DNA from: Devosia sp. 67-54
GTDB taxonomy: Bacteria > Pseudomonadota > Alphaproteobacteria > Rhizobiales > Devosiaceae
Assembly: GCF_001899075.1 (NCBI RefSeq)
Contig: NZ_MKVA01000001.1
Span: 83,577-147,576 of the forward strand
Length of the DNA: 64,000 nucleotides
Direction: 5' to 3'
This document shows, piece by piece, positions 1 to 9,239 of this stretch. Position 1 is the stretch's first letter. Each line of letters begins with the position of its first letter. The notes beneath the pieces are model-generated. The model did not search any database and was not told the DNA's origin. It saw nothing but the letters and a program-made list of their open reading frames with translations. A program made the position numbers and the translations under genes.

Positions 1-2888
1 TAGCCCGCATTGGCGAGGATGCCGGCGCTGGTCGACCAGGCGTTGGCCGTCAACCCGCCGCCGGAATAGGTCATGTTGAGGGCATCGATCTTGGCCTCGG
101 CATCGACGTAGAAGCCGTTCCTGGTGTAGGCCGCATAGCCGCCGATCGTGCCGCCCTGGTAGGTCGCCGTGGCGCCGTACGAGCTGAAGCTCAGGCTCGA
201 CCCCACGACACCGGCGAACGCACCGGCACGGATGCCGTCGCCATCGCCGTTCGGCTGGAAGTCGGCGCCGCCAAGCAGCGAGAAGGTGTCCTGCACCAGG
301 CTGGTGTTGATCGAGCTGGTGACGCCGCCCAGCGTTTCGGTGACGGCGGTGGTGCGGTTGAAATGGTCGCCGCTGAACTTGCCCCAGATGGAGACCGCCG
401 GCTTGGCGGCCGGCACCGTCGGCGGCGCCACGCCGACCGGCAAATCGGCGCCGCCGCCGCCCTCGCCGGCCTGCGGGAAGTGATTGCCGTAGATATGATC
501 GGCAACGACGCCCGAGGTATCGTACCAGATGTTCTGCGCGCCGGTGACCAGCCCGGGGATCTGCACGTCGGCCGGCGACCAGTCGCTGACCACGATGTAG
601 TCGGGATCGGGCGCAGTGCCCACCGCGTGCAGGAACCAGGCATAAGCCCCGTCCTGCACGGCGCCCACGCCGCCCACCTCGACATAGCCCTTGGATTGCG
701 GCGCGATGTAGAACGTGTCTCCGGCCTTGCAGGTGTCGGTAGCGCAGCCCGGATCGGCGCCGTCTTCGGAACCGTCGACGTAGTTGGCATGCGCCAGGAT
801 GACAGTGTCACCGATCAGATTGGTCGAGGTGGTGTTGACCTTGTTGATGATGAGCCCGGTCGAGCCGCTGACATTGCCCGCCGCGAAGCGGTCGGACCGC
901 CACGCCGACGGATCGCTCCAGTCGTCGGTCATCGGATCTTCGACCGTGCCCGGGGCGAGATTGGCATCGAGGCCGATGAAGCTGGTCAGCGCTCCGCCGG
1001 TCGAGCCGTGGAAGCGGCCACCGTTGTGGAGGTAGCTCCCGAAGCCATCCTCGCTCGGGCCGTTGAGAATATAGATGCCGTCGCCGACCCCGCCATCGAT
1101 GGCGCTGAGCAGACCGGGCGACGCAACCGGGCCATCCTGCTCCTCCGACCAATAGGCACCGTTTCTAAAGCCGCTCGGCACGATGAAGTGCGCGGCCTCC
1201 TGCGTCGATGGGGCGAACGCCGTCTGCACGAGGCCCGCATTGTCGATGCCGGCGTATCCGTCTTCGGAATAAAGACCGGCCGCATAGCCGAAGCCGTAGT
1301 AGGTTTCGGCCTGATCCTGCGTGTACCAGGTGCCGAAATTCTGCAGCGAGGCGCCGTCTTCGTTGCTAACCCCCATTTCCACCCGGCCGATCAGAATGCC
1401 GGACGTTTTGTTGGTAACATTGGCGCTGCCACCAGGCGTGAGACCATCCTCCGTGTCTCCGGAAGCCTGGACGGCCAGCGCCTGCGCCGCCATTCCGTAG
1501 TCGGCAAGTGACGTGCCGTTGCGCGTCAGCGAGCCGGTTTGCCCGCCTGTCCACGCAAACGTCCCGAACTGGCTCACATCCGCCGCGATGGCGGAAGTAT
1601 CGAGGGTATAGCCGGCGTCCACGACGGCGCCGTTGTCATCACTGAGCGTAAAGTCGTGCGTCCAGTTGAAATGCGGGAGCGCACGATCGGAATCGCTGGT
1701 CGCGATCAGGCCGTAATTGTTGACCCCAGCTCCATACCACGAATGCAGTTCGACGATCGGGGTGGACCCATAGCCATCTTCGTTTCCTTCATAGCCGCTG
1801 CCAAGAATGGCGCCGCCGGGGCCGTTGCCGACGAACACCTGCCTCGCGGCAAGCATGATGCCCTGATACTGCCCGATGACGTGCCCACCGCCGGTCGGGG
1901 TGCTGTCGCCAAGCTGGGCCCAGTTGTAGACGTTGGCCTGCGAGATTCCGCCGATTCCTTCGGGATTACCGACATGGATACCGGCATTGCCGTCGCCGAT
2001 GATGCTGCCGGCTGTATTGTTGACGGTGACGCCGTCTTCTCCACCAGCATCGGCGATGTAGACGCCGGCTCCACTGCCGAAGATGACACCGCCAGTGTTG
2101 CTGACGCTGACCCCGTCGGTGACGTCGGCGACGTAGACGCCATCCCCCCCGAAACCCGCGATCACGCCGCTCCCATTGTTGTTGATGTGCGTATATTGCA
2201 CGCCGTGCACAAAGATACCCGTTAACAGGCCGGTTCCCTCGCTGACTACCGAGCCATCATTGTCGAGATCGAAAGCCAGGCCGCCGTCCTCGCCATAGAC
2301 TTCGATGCCGTAGTTTTGAGTCCCCAGCACATGCCCGGAATTGGTGAGGTGCACATAGCCGTCCTCACCCGTCACGAGGATGCCGGTGGTCCCGGTGATC
2401 GACGCCGCGGCGCTCCCGCCAGACGCGCCGTCGATAGTCGCCTCCACATCCTCGCCGGGATTCTTAATCGCCAGGCCGATGCCGGTTTCGCCGTCGGCAA
2501 AGCCGATCGACGACCCGGCATACATATGGATGCCGTCTCCATGGGTGCTGTAGCCATCGGCATCGATGGTGAAAGCCGTGGTGTTGCTCCTGACCTCCTG
2601 CACAAAGGGAAGTTCAGGGTCGGGGCCGATGAGAACCGAAAACGGCCCGTCCTCCGGGATCAGCGATTCCGCCGACGGGATGGTTGAACCGGTGCCGTTG
2701 CAGATGAAATCGCTGATACCCGTGCACACCGGCGATGCCACCGCCACCGCTGGCAGCGCCACGCCGCCGGCGATCATTCCGGCAGCGACGATGGCGGTGG
2801 AGGCGAGCAGTTGCGAGGGGCGCAAGCGCCCCGCATCTCCAAAGAAACGACTGACAGAGGCACGGCGGGAGACTCGCTGACGGCGCAT
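1..2888 (-). CDS. Classical autotransporter (type Va), 3' end outside the window
   Basis: This open frame of 962 codons runs off the left edge, so the C-terminus is missing. The start ATG at 2888 follows a GGGGG ribosome binding site. The first 50 or so residues form a long signal peptide (basic N-region, hydrophobic core around LLASTAIVAAGMIAGG). The passenger is rich in Gly, Asn, Asp and Thr with beta-helix-like turns such as VYVADVTDGVSVSNTGG. From about position 400 downward the sequence reads like the start of an autotransporter beta-barrel (GGTIGGYAAYTRNGFYVDAE), preceded by a pertactin-like linker region. Short acidic EDG turns recur along the passenger. By family the barrel inserts into the outer membrane and displays the passenger, typically as an adhesin or biofilm factor. 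The ligand cannot be inferred. The long plus-strand frames over this gene are GC-driven shadows. Confidence 0.85.
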   Translation of the reverse strand, partial: MRRQRVSRRASVSRFFGDAGRLRPSQLLASTAIVAAGMIAGGVALPAVAVASPVCTGISDFICNGTGSTIPSAESLIPEDGPFSVLIGPDPELPFVQEVRSNTTAFTIDADGYSTHGDGIHMYAGSSIGFADGETGIGLAIKNPGEDVEATIDGASGGSAAASITGTTGILVTGEDGYVHLTNSGHVLGTQNYGIEVYGEDGGLAFDLDNDGSVVSEGTGLLTGIFVHGVQYTHINNNGSGVIAGFGGDGVYVADVTDGVSVSNTGGVIFGSGAGVYIADAGGEDGVTVNNTAGSIIGDGNAGIHVGNPEGIGGISQANVYNWAQLGDSTPTGGGHVIGQYQGIMLAARQVFVGNGPGGAILGSGYEGNEDGYGSTPIVELHSWYGAGVNNYGLIATSDSDRALPHFNWTHDFTLSDDNGAVVDAGYTLDTSAIAADVSQFGTFAWTGGQTGSLTRNGTSLADYGMAAQALAVQASGDTEDGLTPGGSANVTNKTSGILIGRVEMGVSNEDGASLQNFGTWYTQDQAETYYGFGYAAGLYSEDGYAGIDNAGLVQTAFAPSTQEAAHFIVPSGFRNGAYWSEEQDGPVASPGLLSAIDGGVGDGIYILNGPSEDGFGSYLHNGGRFHGSTGGALTSFIGLDANLAPGTVEDPMTDDWSDPSAWRSDRFAAGNVSGSTGLIINKVNTTSTNLIGDTVILAHANYVDGSEDGADPGCATDTCKAGDTFYIAPQSKGYVEVGGVGAVQDGAYAWFLHAVGTAPDPDYIVVSDWSPADVQIPGLVTGAQNIWYDTSGVVADHIYGNHFPQAGEGGGGADLPVGVAPPTVPAAKPAVSIWGKFSGDHFNRTTAVTETLGGVTSSINTSLVQDTFSLLGGADFQPNGDGDGIRAGAFAGVVGSSLSFSSYGATATYQGGTIGGYAAYTRNGFYVDAEAKIDALNMTYSGGGLTANAWSTSAGILANAG

Positions 2889-3071
2889 ACCAACCCCCTT
2901 TTGGACGGCCACGGACGGCACTATCCTTGGTCGGCGGAAACTATCTGCCGCCTTTTACTGACGCAAGAACGGCTCGATGAATCCACCGAAGAACAACTTC
3001 AGTGTTGCTGACTCGACACAAAAACTAGATGACTTTCCCGGACTCTATTTCGGAGTCACGAGCAAGACCTC

Positions 3072-4010
3072 ATGACTCATCCGTGGCCGACAACCTGCTC
3101 CCGATTTCACGCGGCCAAGTTGTTTCCGGCCGTCGACTCTGAGCGATCCCGATCGTCGCGGCGGATGCAAGTAATCGCTCTTATCTCCATGATGCTGCTG
3201 CTGTTCCTGCCTGCCGCCTCGCCCGCGGCGGAGGCGGCGCCGGCGCAGCGGCTCACCATCCCGATGGCGGCGGTCCGCGGCGGCATGCCGGCCGATCTCT
3301 ACCTTCCCGCCGGCAAAGGGCCGTTCCGCCTCGCGCTCATCGCGCACGGCTCGGACGAGGCGGCGTCGCTGCGGCGGAAGATGGCGTTCCCGCGCTTTCC
3401 GGCGCTGACGGCGTGGCTGCTGGCGCGGGGCTTCGCCGTCGCCATCCCGGAGCGGCCGGGGCATGGCGCGGCCGGCGGGCCCTATCTCGAGAGCCAGGGG
3501 CCGTGCCTGCTGCCCGACTACGGCAAGGCGGGGCTCGGCACCGCGGCGAGCCTTATTGCCGCGCTCGACTACCTGCGCACGCTGCCGTCGATCCGGCGCG
3601 ACGGCGTGGTGGTGATCGGCAATTCGGCCGGCGGCTGGGGGGCGCTGGCGCTCGCCAGCCAGAACCCGCCGGGCGTCGCCGGCATCGTCAATTTCGCCGG
3701 CGGCCGCGGCGGCCGCAACCACAATCTGCCGGGCAACACTTGCGCGCCCGACCGGCTGGTCGCGGCGGCCGGGCAGTTCGGCGCCACGGCGCGCCTCGCC
3801 ACGCTGTGGCTCTATGCGCGCAACGACACGTATTTTGCACCGGAGCTGGCGCAGGCCATGGCCACGGCCTTCACCACGGCCGGTGGTGCGGCGCAGCTCG
3901 TGCTGCTGCCGCCGGTCCGGGGCGACGGCCATGCGCTGATCAATACCAAGGGCGCCGAGGCGAGCTGGGCCGCGCCGCTCGGCAAATTCCTCGACAGGCT
4001 GCGGCGCTAG
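3072..4010 (+). CDS. Secreted alpha/beta hydrolase (dienelactone hydrolase-like)
   Basis: This gene encodes 312 aa from the first ATG. A hydrophobic signal segment (ISMMLLLFLPAASPAAEA) starts near residue 37, so TTG at 3120 or ATG at 3165 are alternative starts; the basic stretch before the hydrophobic core favours a start upstream of 3165. The nucleophile elbow is GNSAGGWG, and a C-terminal GDGHALI supplies the likely catalytic His. This is an alpha/beta hydrolase fold exported to the periplasm; the substrate is unknown. The middle segment GGRGGRNHNLPGNTCAPDRL carries an unusual Asn/Gly-rich loop. It is convergent with the IalB-like gene, and the two share a CTAG so that both stop codons overlap. 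Confidence 0.8.
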   Translation: MTHPWPTTCSRFHAAKLFPAVDSERSRSSRRMQVIALISMMLLLFLPAASPAAEAAPAQRLTIPMAAVRGGMPADLYLPAGKGPFRLALIAHGSDEAASLRRKMAFPRFPALTAWLLARGFAVAIPERPGHGAAGGPYLESQGPCLLPDYGKAGLGTAASLIAALDYLRTLPSIRRDGVVVIGNSAGGWGALALASQNPPGVAGIVNFAGGRGGRNHNLPGNTCAPDRLVAAAGQFGATARLATLWLYARNDTYFAPELAQAMATAFTTAGGAAQLVLLPPVRGDGHALINTKGAEASWAAPLGKFLDRLRR

Positions 4011-4615
4011 AGCTTCGCCAGCGCGTCCGCGAGGCCGGCGGCGCTGAGACCGAGCACCAGCGGCTGCGGCCGCGACGGCACCACCACCGCGACGACGATG
4101 CGGCTCGCACCTTGCAACAGTTGCAGGTAATCGCTGGCGAGCACCGCCCGCGCCTCGCAGGTCTGCTGCCCGCAGGAGGCGAACGGCACGCCCCTGGGCC
4201 GGCCGTCGCCGAGATCGAGCACCAATCCCTTGCCCCGGTCGACGTCGGCGGGGACCATGAAGCTGGTGCGATAGGCGCCGCTGCCGTCCTTGCGGATGGT
4301 CCAGACCAGCACGATCTGGTTGCTGTCGCGCGAGCGCAGCGTCTGCTGCAGCACGCAACCGGCGACGTCGGCCTGCGGCGGGTCGCACAGCACCAGCCAG
4401 TCGCCGATGCGGGTCGCCGACACTGCCGGCGCCGGCTGCCGGCTGCTCGCGGCGGCGGCGGCCGGCCAAGCGCCGGTCGCGTCGGGAACGGCCGGCGGCA
4501 CCAGCTTCTGCCAGGCAAAATACGCCGCGCCCGCCGCCAGCACCGCGGCGGCCACGATGAAGGCCAGCGTCAGCTTGCGGACGATGCCGGGTCTTGGCGC
4601 CTGTTCGAGCGACAT
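4007..4615 (-). CDS. Invasion-associated locus B (IalB) family protein
   Basis: This is a 202-aa protein if the ATG at 4615 is used; an in-frame ATG at 4657 would add 14 residues. An N-terminal membrane anchor (LTLAFIVAAAVLAAGAAYFAW) precedes a Pro/Ala linker and a C-terminal IalB domain with the family's pattern of WLVLCDPP, a cysteine-containing strand, and CEARAVLASDYL. IalB-family proteins are periplasmic or surface proteins widespread in Hyphomicrobiales, named for a Bartonella invasion factor; their biochemical role is unclear. It overlaps the convergent hydrolase gene by four bases. Confidence 0.8.
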   Translation of the reverse strand: MSLEQAPRPGIVRKLTLAFIVAAAVLAAGAAYFAWQKLVPPAVPDATGAWPAAAAASSRQPAPAVSATRIGDWLVLCDPPQADVAGCVLQQTLRSRDSNQIVLVWTIRKDGSGAYRTSFMVPADVDRGKGLVLDLGDGRPRGVPFASCGQQTCEARAVLASDYLQLLQGASRIVVAVVVPSRPQPLVLGLSAAGLADALAKL

Positions 4616-4851
4616 GGGCGCGTCAGCTCGCGAGCCCGACGACCGGCCCAACCGCATCTGCCCTCATCTGCATCGCTGCCTCCCAAAAACCCTCGGGCAA
4701 GTCTATAGCACGGACTTGCTGGTCAAATTCAGGCCGATCCTGCCTCAATGCTTCGTCCTCGCCGGTTTCCTGCATCTGCGCCGGCCCTTTACTGGCGGGC
4801 CGAAGTCATGCGACGACCACGGGACGCGCTGTTCAACTTCCCGGATCGGGC

Positions 4852-5895
4852 ATGAACGACCAGGCTGCACGCGACGACACGACGACATCCGCGCAGGCGG
4901 CGGCGCCCGATCCACGGCGCCGTCCACCCGCGCCGCCGATCACGCGGCACCTGGTGCTGGTCAACCAGCCGGGGTGGCAGTCGGTCGACGACCTGTTCCA
5001 GATCGCGAGGAAAGTCCGGTGGCTCGACCCGAGCATCGCCGTGTTCGTGGTGACGGCCGAGGTCAACGACATCCTGGCCAGCGAGAAGGCGGCCGAGCGG
5101 CCGAGCCTCGTGGTGTCGTTCGGCCCACTCGGCAATTTCGCGCCGCGGCGCGGCAAGGTCTATGCCGGGCACCAGATCGCCAAGCTCGAGCAGCTGCGGC
5201 GCCTGGCGGCGGCGGGCGTGCCCGTGCCGCGCACCGCCTATCTCACGGCGCAGACGCCGCTCGATCCCGCGCTGTGGGGCGAATTCGTCATCCTCAAGCC
5301 TAGCGACATCGCCACCTCGTCGCACGGCCTCGGCTTCCAGCTCATGCGGACCTCCCGGGTGCGCTACCGCCCGCCCGAGGACTATCCCGAGGACCACCCG
5401 GCCCGACGCGGGCCGATGATCGTCCAGCAATTCGTCGACACCGGCGAGCATGTGGAGTCGTTCCGCGTGCTGCTGCTGTTTGGAGAGCCGCTCTACTGCT
5501 ATCGCATAGTTGCCAGGCCGCCCCGTGTGGCGCTCGACGCACCGGATGACGTTCTGGAAGCAGCAATCGTGCAAATCCAGGCCGTGCCAGTCGAGGACCG
5601 CGTGCGCACCTACGTGTTCGACGCCGACGTCATCATGACGGCTCGCCGTGCTGCTCAGGTCGTTCCGCATCCGCCGCTGCTAGGCTGCGACGTCGTTCGA
5701 GATCACCGCAATGGGCGTGTCTACGTGCTCGAGCTCAATCCCGGCGGCAACACTTGGCATTTTTCTTCGCAGCACGCGGCTGCGTCGCGCGCGGCAGAAC
5801 CGCCTCAGCTGACGGCACAGCGCCGGGAGCAATTCGACGCCATGAACCTCGCCGCCCATGTCCTGGTGCAGCGCACGCGGGCAGAGGCCGAGTAG
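4852..5895 (+). CDS. ATP-grasp family protein of unknown substrate
   Basis: This is a 347-aa protein from the ATG at 4852; the frame is open further upstream but without protein-like sequence. The N-terminal part has a Rossmann-like segment (HLVLVNQPGWQ, IAVFVVTAEVNDIL). The central and C-terminal parts resemble the ATP-grasp fold: GEFVILKPSD (ATP-binding lysine strand), MIVQQFVDTGEHVESFRV and VYVLELNPGGNTWH, where the E-L-N motif is the usual Mg-ATP ligand. ATP-grasp enzymes ligate a carboxylate to an amine or thiol. It lies at the edge of the polysaccharide locus and ends 18 bp before the convergent membrane glycosyltransferase. A role in modifying the glycan or in peptide ligation is possible but not shown. 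Confidence 0.75.
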   Translation: MNDQAARDDTTTSAQAAAPDPRRRPPAPPITRHLVLVNQPGWQSVDDLFQIARKVRWLDPSIAVFVVTAEVNDILASEKAAERPSLVVSFGPLGNFAPRRGKVYAGHQIAKLEQLRRLAAAGVPVPRTAYLTAQTPLDPALWGEFVILKPSDIATSSHGLGFQLMRTSRVRYRPPEDYPEDHPARRGPMIVQQFVDTGEHVESFRVLLLFGEPLYCYRIVARPPRVALDAPDDVLEAAIVQIQAVPVEDRVRTYVFDADVIMTARRAAQVVPHPPLLGCDVVRDHRNGRVYVLELNPGGNTWHFSSQHAAASRAAEPPQLTAQRREQFDAMNLAAHVLVQRTRAEAE

Positions 5896-5913
5896 GCGGC
5901 GACACCGCCTCGG

Positions 5914-7050
5914 TCACCCCATCAGCGGCGAGCCGCCGACCCAGAGCAGCGAGAACACCAGGCCCAGCGCGCCGCCAATGCAGGCGGAGAGCCAGAACGA
6001 CCAGCGATTTCGGCCGCAGAGATCGGCTGCGGCGATCGTCACCGGCGACAGGCCGGCGGTGAAGCGCAGGATTGACTGCATGCCCGTCAGCAGCGAGAGC
6101 ACCAGCGACAGGGCGACGAACAGGCCCATGCCCACGCGCCGGCTCAGCATCAGGAACAGCGCGGCGCCGAGCCCCAGCAAGGCGAAGATCGCCATGGTCA
6201 GCCGATAGCCGGCATGGTGGCCCTCCTGCGCCTTGAGCAGCAGACCGTCGATGATGTTTGTAACGGGGTTCGTGAGTCCGCGTCCCCAGGCGGTCTGCAC
6301 GTGCATGAAGGCGAGCGCATCCCCCACATGCAGGTGGAGATACAGCATGTATGCGAGCAGCCCCACGGGCGCGGCCGCGAGGCTGGCCAGCGCCGCGCCG
6401 ACGGACGCTCTCGTCCAGCCGCCTTGTCCCGTCCGCCTGAACGAGGCCGCCAGGGCCAGGGCGATCGGCACGACGATGAACAGTCCGGTGACCCGCGTGG
6501 TGGCGAGCAGCAGCGCCGCCAGCGCGACCAGCATGTAGCGCTGCTGCCGCAGGCCGACGAACACCGCGATCGACAGCCCGAAGAACAGCGGCTCGCTCAT
6601 GCCCAGCCCATAGGCATAGGCAAACGGGCCGATGAGCACGAACACGCAGAACAGGCGATAGGTCCGCTCGCCGTCGAACAGCGGCCGCGCGAACAGGCAG
6701 GCCGCAGCGATCGTAATCTCGCCGATCACCACGCCGCACAATTGCCAGGACCAGCCGCTGAGCGCGTGCAGCGCGGCGAGCAGCAGCGGCGTCAGTGGGA
6801 AGTAGGCCCAGTTGGCCGTGCCGTCGGGCCGCCGCACGAGATCGTAGCCCTGCGCGGCGAGCTGCGTGTACCAGTTGCAATCCCAGGTGCAGAGCGCGCC
6901 CAAATAGCGGTTCGGATCGGCGTCGCCATTGAGGAGCGCGAAGGCGAGATAGCGCGTCAGCACGCCCGCCAGCGCAAGCGCCACGACGAGCCACGCATCG
7001 GTGCGCGACACGGTCCGCCGCACCGCCGCCGGCGCAAATGCCTCGGTCAT
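5914..7050 (-). CDS. PIG-V-like integral membrane glycosyltransferase
   Basis: This 378-aa polytopic protein starts at ATG 7050 and overlaps the stop of the upstream GT4 gene (ATGA). The frame is open further upstream, but that part is shadow. After the first membrane segment there is a loop with DADPNRYLGALCTWDCNWYT, a feature of GT-C glycosyltransferases whose acidic residues lie in the first large periplasmic loop, and many hydrophobic helices follow. It resembles bacterial relatives of the GPI mannosyltransferase PIG-V, which use polyprenyl-phosphate sugars. Co-transcribed with a GT4, it probably adds a side residue, such as mannose, to the polysaccharide at the periplasmic face. Donor and acceptor are inference. 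Confidence 0.8.
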   Translation of the reverse strand: MTEAFAPAAVRRTVSRTDAWLVVALALAGVLTRYLAFALLNGDADPNRYLGALCTWDCNWYTQLAAQGYDLVRRPDGTANWAYFPLTPLLLAALHALSGWSWQLCGVVIGEITIAAACLFARPLFDGERTYRLFCVFVLIGPFAYAYGLGMSEPLFFGLSIAVFVGLRQQRYMLVALAALLLATTRVTGLFIVVPIALALAASFRRTGQGGWTRASVGAALASLAAAPVGLLAYMLYLHLHVGDALAFMHVQTAWGRGLTNPVTNIIDGLLLKAQEGHHAGYRLTMAIFALLGLGAALFLMLSRRVGMGLFVALSLVLSLLTGMQSILRFTAGLSPVTIAAADLCGRNRWSFWLSACIGGALGLVFSLLWVGGSPLMG

Positions 7051-8150
7051 GCTGCGGCCTCCGGCGCCAGCTCGCGGTAGAGCGCCATGTAGGCCTCGCC
7101 CATCGCCGCGGCGGTGAAGTGCTGCTCGTATCGCTGCCGGGCGCGCGCCGCCATCGCGTCGCGCCGGCCGATGTCGGCGGCGAGGCGGCGCATCGCCTGG
7201 TCGAGGGCGCCGGCGTCGTCGGGCGCGATCACGAGGCCGGTGTCGCCGTCGAGATTGACGTAGCTGGTGCCGGTGCCGATCTCGCACGAGATCATCGCGC
7301 GTCCCGCCCGCGCCGCCTCCAGCAGGGCGACGCCGAAGGCCTCGGACCGCAGATGCGAGGGAAACACGAAGGTGCCGCAGAGCTGCAGCAGCGCCCATTT
7401 GTCGTCGTCGCTGACCGGCCCCAGATAGGTGACGTTGGGCAGGCTGGCCGCGCGGATCAGCTCCTCGCCCTCGCCCTTGCCCGCAACCACCACCGGCAGG
7501 CCGTTGGCGCGCGCTGCCTCGACGAGCACCGGCAGCCCTTTGTAGTAGCGCAGGGCGCCGACGAAGAGGAAGAAGCCCTCCCCCACCCGCTCGCGATACT
7601 GGGCCAGCCGCTGCGGATCGACCGGCGGCTGCTCGCTGAGACCGATGGGGATGACCGACAGTTTTGTAGAATAGCGCTTCAGCACGTCGCTGCTCTGCAC
7701 GTAGTTGGGCGAGGTCGCCACCACGCGGTCCGCCGAGCGCAGGAAGCGGTGCATCAGCGGCCGGTAGAGGCGCAGCAGGGTCCTCTGCCGCACGATGTCG
7801 GAATGGTAGGTGACGACCGACGGCTTGTGCGGCGGCGTCAGCAGCTGCAGCAGATCCATCATCGGCCATGGGAAATGATAGTGGACGATGTCGGCGGTGG
7901 CGGCCCGCCGCCGGAATTCGCGGAACAGCGCCAACGACAGGCCGGTCGAAGCGACATAGAGGTCCTGCCGCGCCCGCACCGACACATGATGCGCCACCGG
8001 CACCTCGCCGGGCTCGGCGTTGCGGCTGACCGACAGCACTTCGGTCTCGACCCCGAACTGCCGCGTGTTCTCGGCAATTTCCCAGATGACCCGCTCGATG
8101 CCGGTGAAGGAGTCCGGCAGATAGGTCTTGAAGACGTGGAGAATTTTCAT
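7047..8150 (-). CDS. Glycosyltransferase family 4 (GT-B fold)
   Basis: This 367-aa protein has a complete GT-B architecture. The N-terminal domain starts MKILHVFKTYLPDSFTG and contains DIVHYHFPWP and TYHSDIVRQR. The C-terminal GT4 domain contains FLFVGALRYYKGLPVLVEA, VVVAGKGEGEELI and the E-x7-E region FPSHLRSEAFGVALLEA. The wording is close to mannosyltransferases of O-antigen loci, where GDP-mannose is the donor, but the sugar cannot be fixed by reading. It is translationally coupled to the PIG-V-like gene. Its start lies three bases from the start of the divergent GT2 gene, so the promoters of both must overlap the coding sequences or lie within them. Confidence 0.88.
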   Translation of the reverse strand: MKILHVFKTYLPDSFTGIERVIWEIAENTRQFGVETEVLSVSRNAEPGEVPVAHHVSVRARQDLYVASTGLSLALFREFRRRAATADIVHYHFPWPMMDLLQLLTPPHKPSVVTYHSDIVRQRTLLRLYRPLMHRFLRSADRVVATSPNYVQSSDVLKRYSTKLSVIPIGLSEQPPVDPQRLAQYRERVGEGFFLFVGALRYYKGLPVLVEAARANGLPVVVAGKGEGEELIRAASLPNVTYLGPVSDDDKWALLQLCGTFVFPSHLRSEAFGVALLEAARAGRAMISCEIGTGTSYVNLDGDTGLVIAPDDAGALDQAMRRLAADIGRRDAMAARARQRYEQHFTAAAMGEAYMALYRELAPEAAA

Positions 8151-8153
8151 GCG

Positions 8154-9188
8154 ATGGCTTCGCAGGCCGCGGGGATTTCTTTATGCCCATCGACAGCGTA
8201 TCTGCCAAGCGGACGGACAATCGGAGCCCGAGAGCAACTGACGCCTTCGCATACGAGCCCCGACGGAGCCCGCGTCCTCGTCCTGCTCGCCACCTACAAT
8301 GGCGGCCGGTTCCTCGAGGACCAGCTCGCCTCGATCGCGGCGCAGTCGATCGCGCATGTCGACATGCTGGTCAGCGACGACGGGTCGTCCGACGACACGC
8401 TGGCGCAGCTCGAGGCGTGGCGCGCGAGATGGACGCGCGGCACCTTCACCGTGCTTTCCGGGCCGAAACAGGGCTTTGCCGAGAACTTCCGCAGCCTGAT
8501 CGTGCGGGCGGCGCCGGCGGGGCCGACCTTCGTCGCCTTCAGCGACCAGGACGATGTGTGGGACAGAGACAAGCTGGCCGCCGCCGTCGCGGTGCTTGCG
8601 GCGCGACCGGCCGGCGAGCCGGCGCTCTATGGCAGCCGCTCGCGGCTGGTCGATGAGGACGGGCGGCCGTTCGGGCACTCGCCGCTGTTCCCCCGCCGCC
8701 CGAGCTTCCGCAACGCCATCGTGCAGAGCCTGGCGGGCGGCAACACCATGGTCTTCAACGGCGCCGGCTTCGCGCTGCTGCAGGAGTCGGCGCGCCGCAC
8801 CGGCTTTCTGATGCACGATTGGTGGAGCTACCTGATCGTCTCGGGCGCCGGCGGCGTCGTCCATTACGACCGCACGCCGCATATCGGCTACCGGCAGCAC
8901 CGCGGCAACGCCATCGGCGGCGGCATCGGGCTCCTCGACCGGCCGAAGCGGATGATGGAGCTGCTGGATGGCAAATTCTCGCGCTGGAGCGACGAAAACG
9001 TCGCCTCGCTCCACGCCTGCCGCGACCTGCTCAATGCCGAGTCGCGCGAGGTGCTGGCGCAATTCGAGCAATTGCGCGCAACACACGCCCTTGCCGTTCC
9101 CGGGAAATTGTTGCAGTCAGGCATCTATCGACAGACGGTAAAAGGCAATGTGGCGCTCGGGCTTGCGGCACTGCTGCATCGCCTCTAG
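8154..9188 (+). CDS. Glycosyltransferase family 2 (rhamnosyltransferase-like)
   Basis: This is a 344-aa protein from ATG 8154; no other in-frame ATG, GTG or TTG occurs before the domain. The GT-A domain starts RVLVLLATYNGGRFLEDQL, with LVSDDGSSDDT and the metal-binding FVAFSDQDDVWDRDKL. Acidic residues follow before GFLMHDWWSYLIVSGAGG, which matches the HDWW signature of the RgpB/WbbL-like rhamnosyltransferase group. A dTDP-rhamnose donor fits the downstream rfbB and rfbA genes. It is cytoplasmic, on the assembly side of the polysaccharide. A small hairpin separates it from rfbB. Confidence 0.85.
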   Translation: MASQAAGISLCPSTAYLPSGRTIGAREQLTPSHTSPDGARVLVLLATYNGGRFLEDQLASIAAQSIAHVDMLVSDDGSSDDTLAQLEAWRARWTRGTFTVLSGPKQGFAENFRSLIVRAAPAGPTFVAFSDQDDVWDRDKLAAAVAVLAARPAGEPALYGSRSRLVDEDGRPFGHSPLFPRRPSFRNAIVQSLAGGNTMVFNGAGFALLQESARRTGFLMHDWWSYLIVSGAGGVVHYDRTPHIGYRQHRGNAIGGGIGLLDRPKRMMELLDGKFSRWSDENVASLHACRDLLNAESREVLAQFEQLRATHALAVPGKLLQSGIYRQTVKGNVALGLAALLHRL

Positions 9189-9209
9189 CGACTATCTGTC
9201 GAATAGTGT

Positions 9210-9231
9210 CGCGACCCTGGTCGCGTTTGTT
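9210..9231 (+). terminator. Possible weak terminator or attenuator before rfbB
   Basis: An inverted repeat CGCGAC / GTCGCG (6 bp stem, 4-nt loop, 9210-9225) is followed by TTTGTT. It sits between the GT2 stop and the rfbB start. The stem is short, so partial read-through is likely. Confidence 0.35.
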
Positions 9232-9239
9232 GCGGATAT

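Noticed and set aside
363..2225. Long plus-strand open frames opposite the autotransporter
   Set aside because: The minus strand has a continuous, protein-like frame from 2888 with signal peptide and barrel; the plus frames lack motifs and ribosome binding sites.
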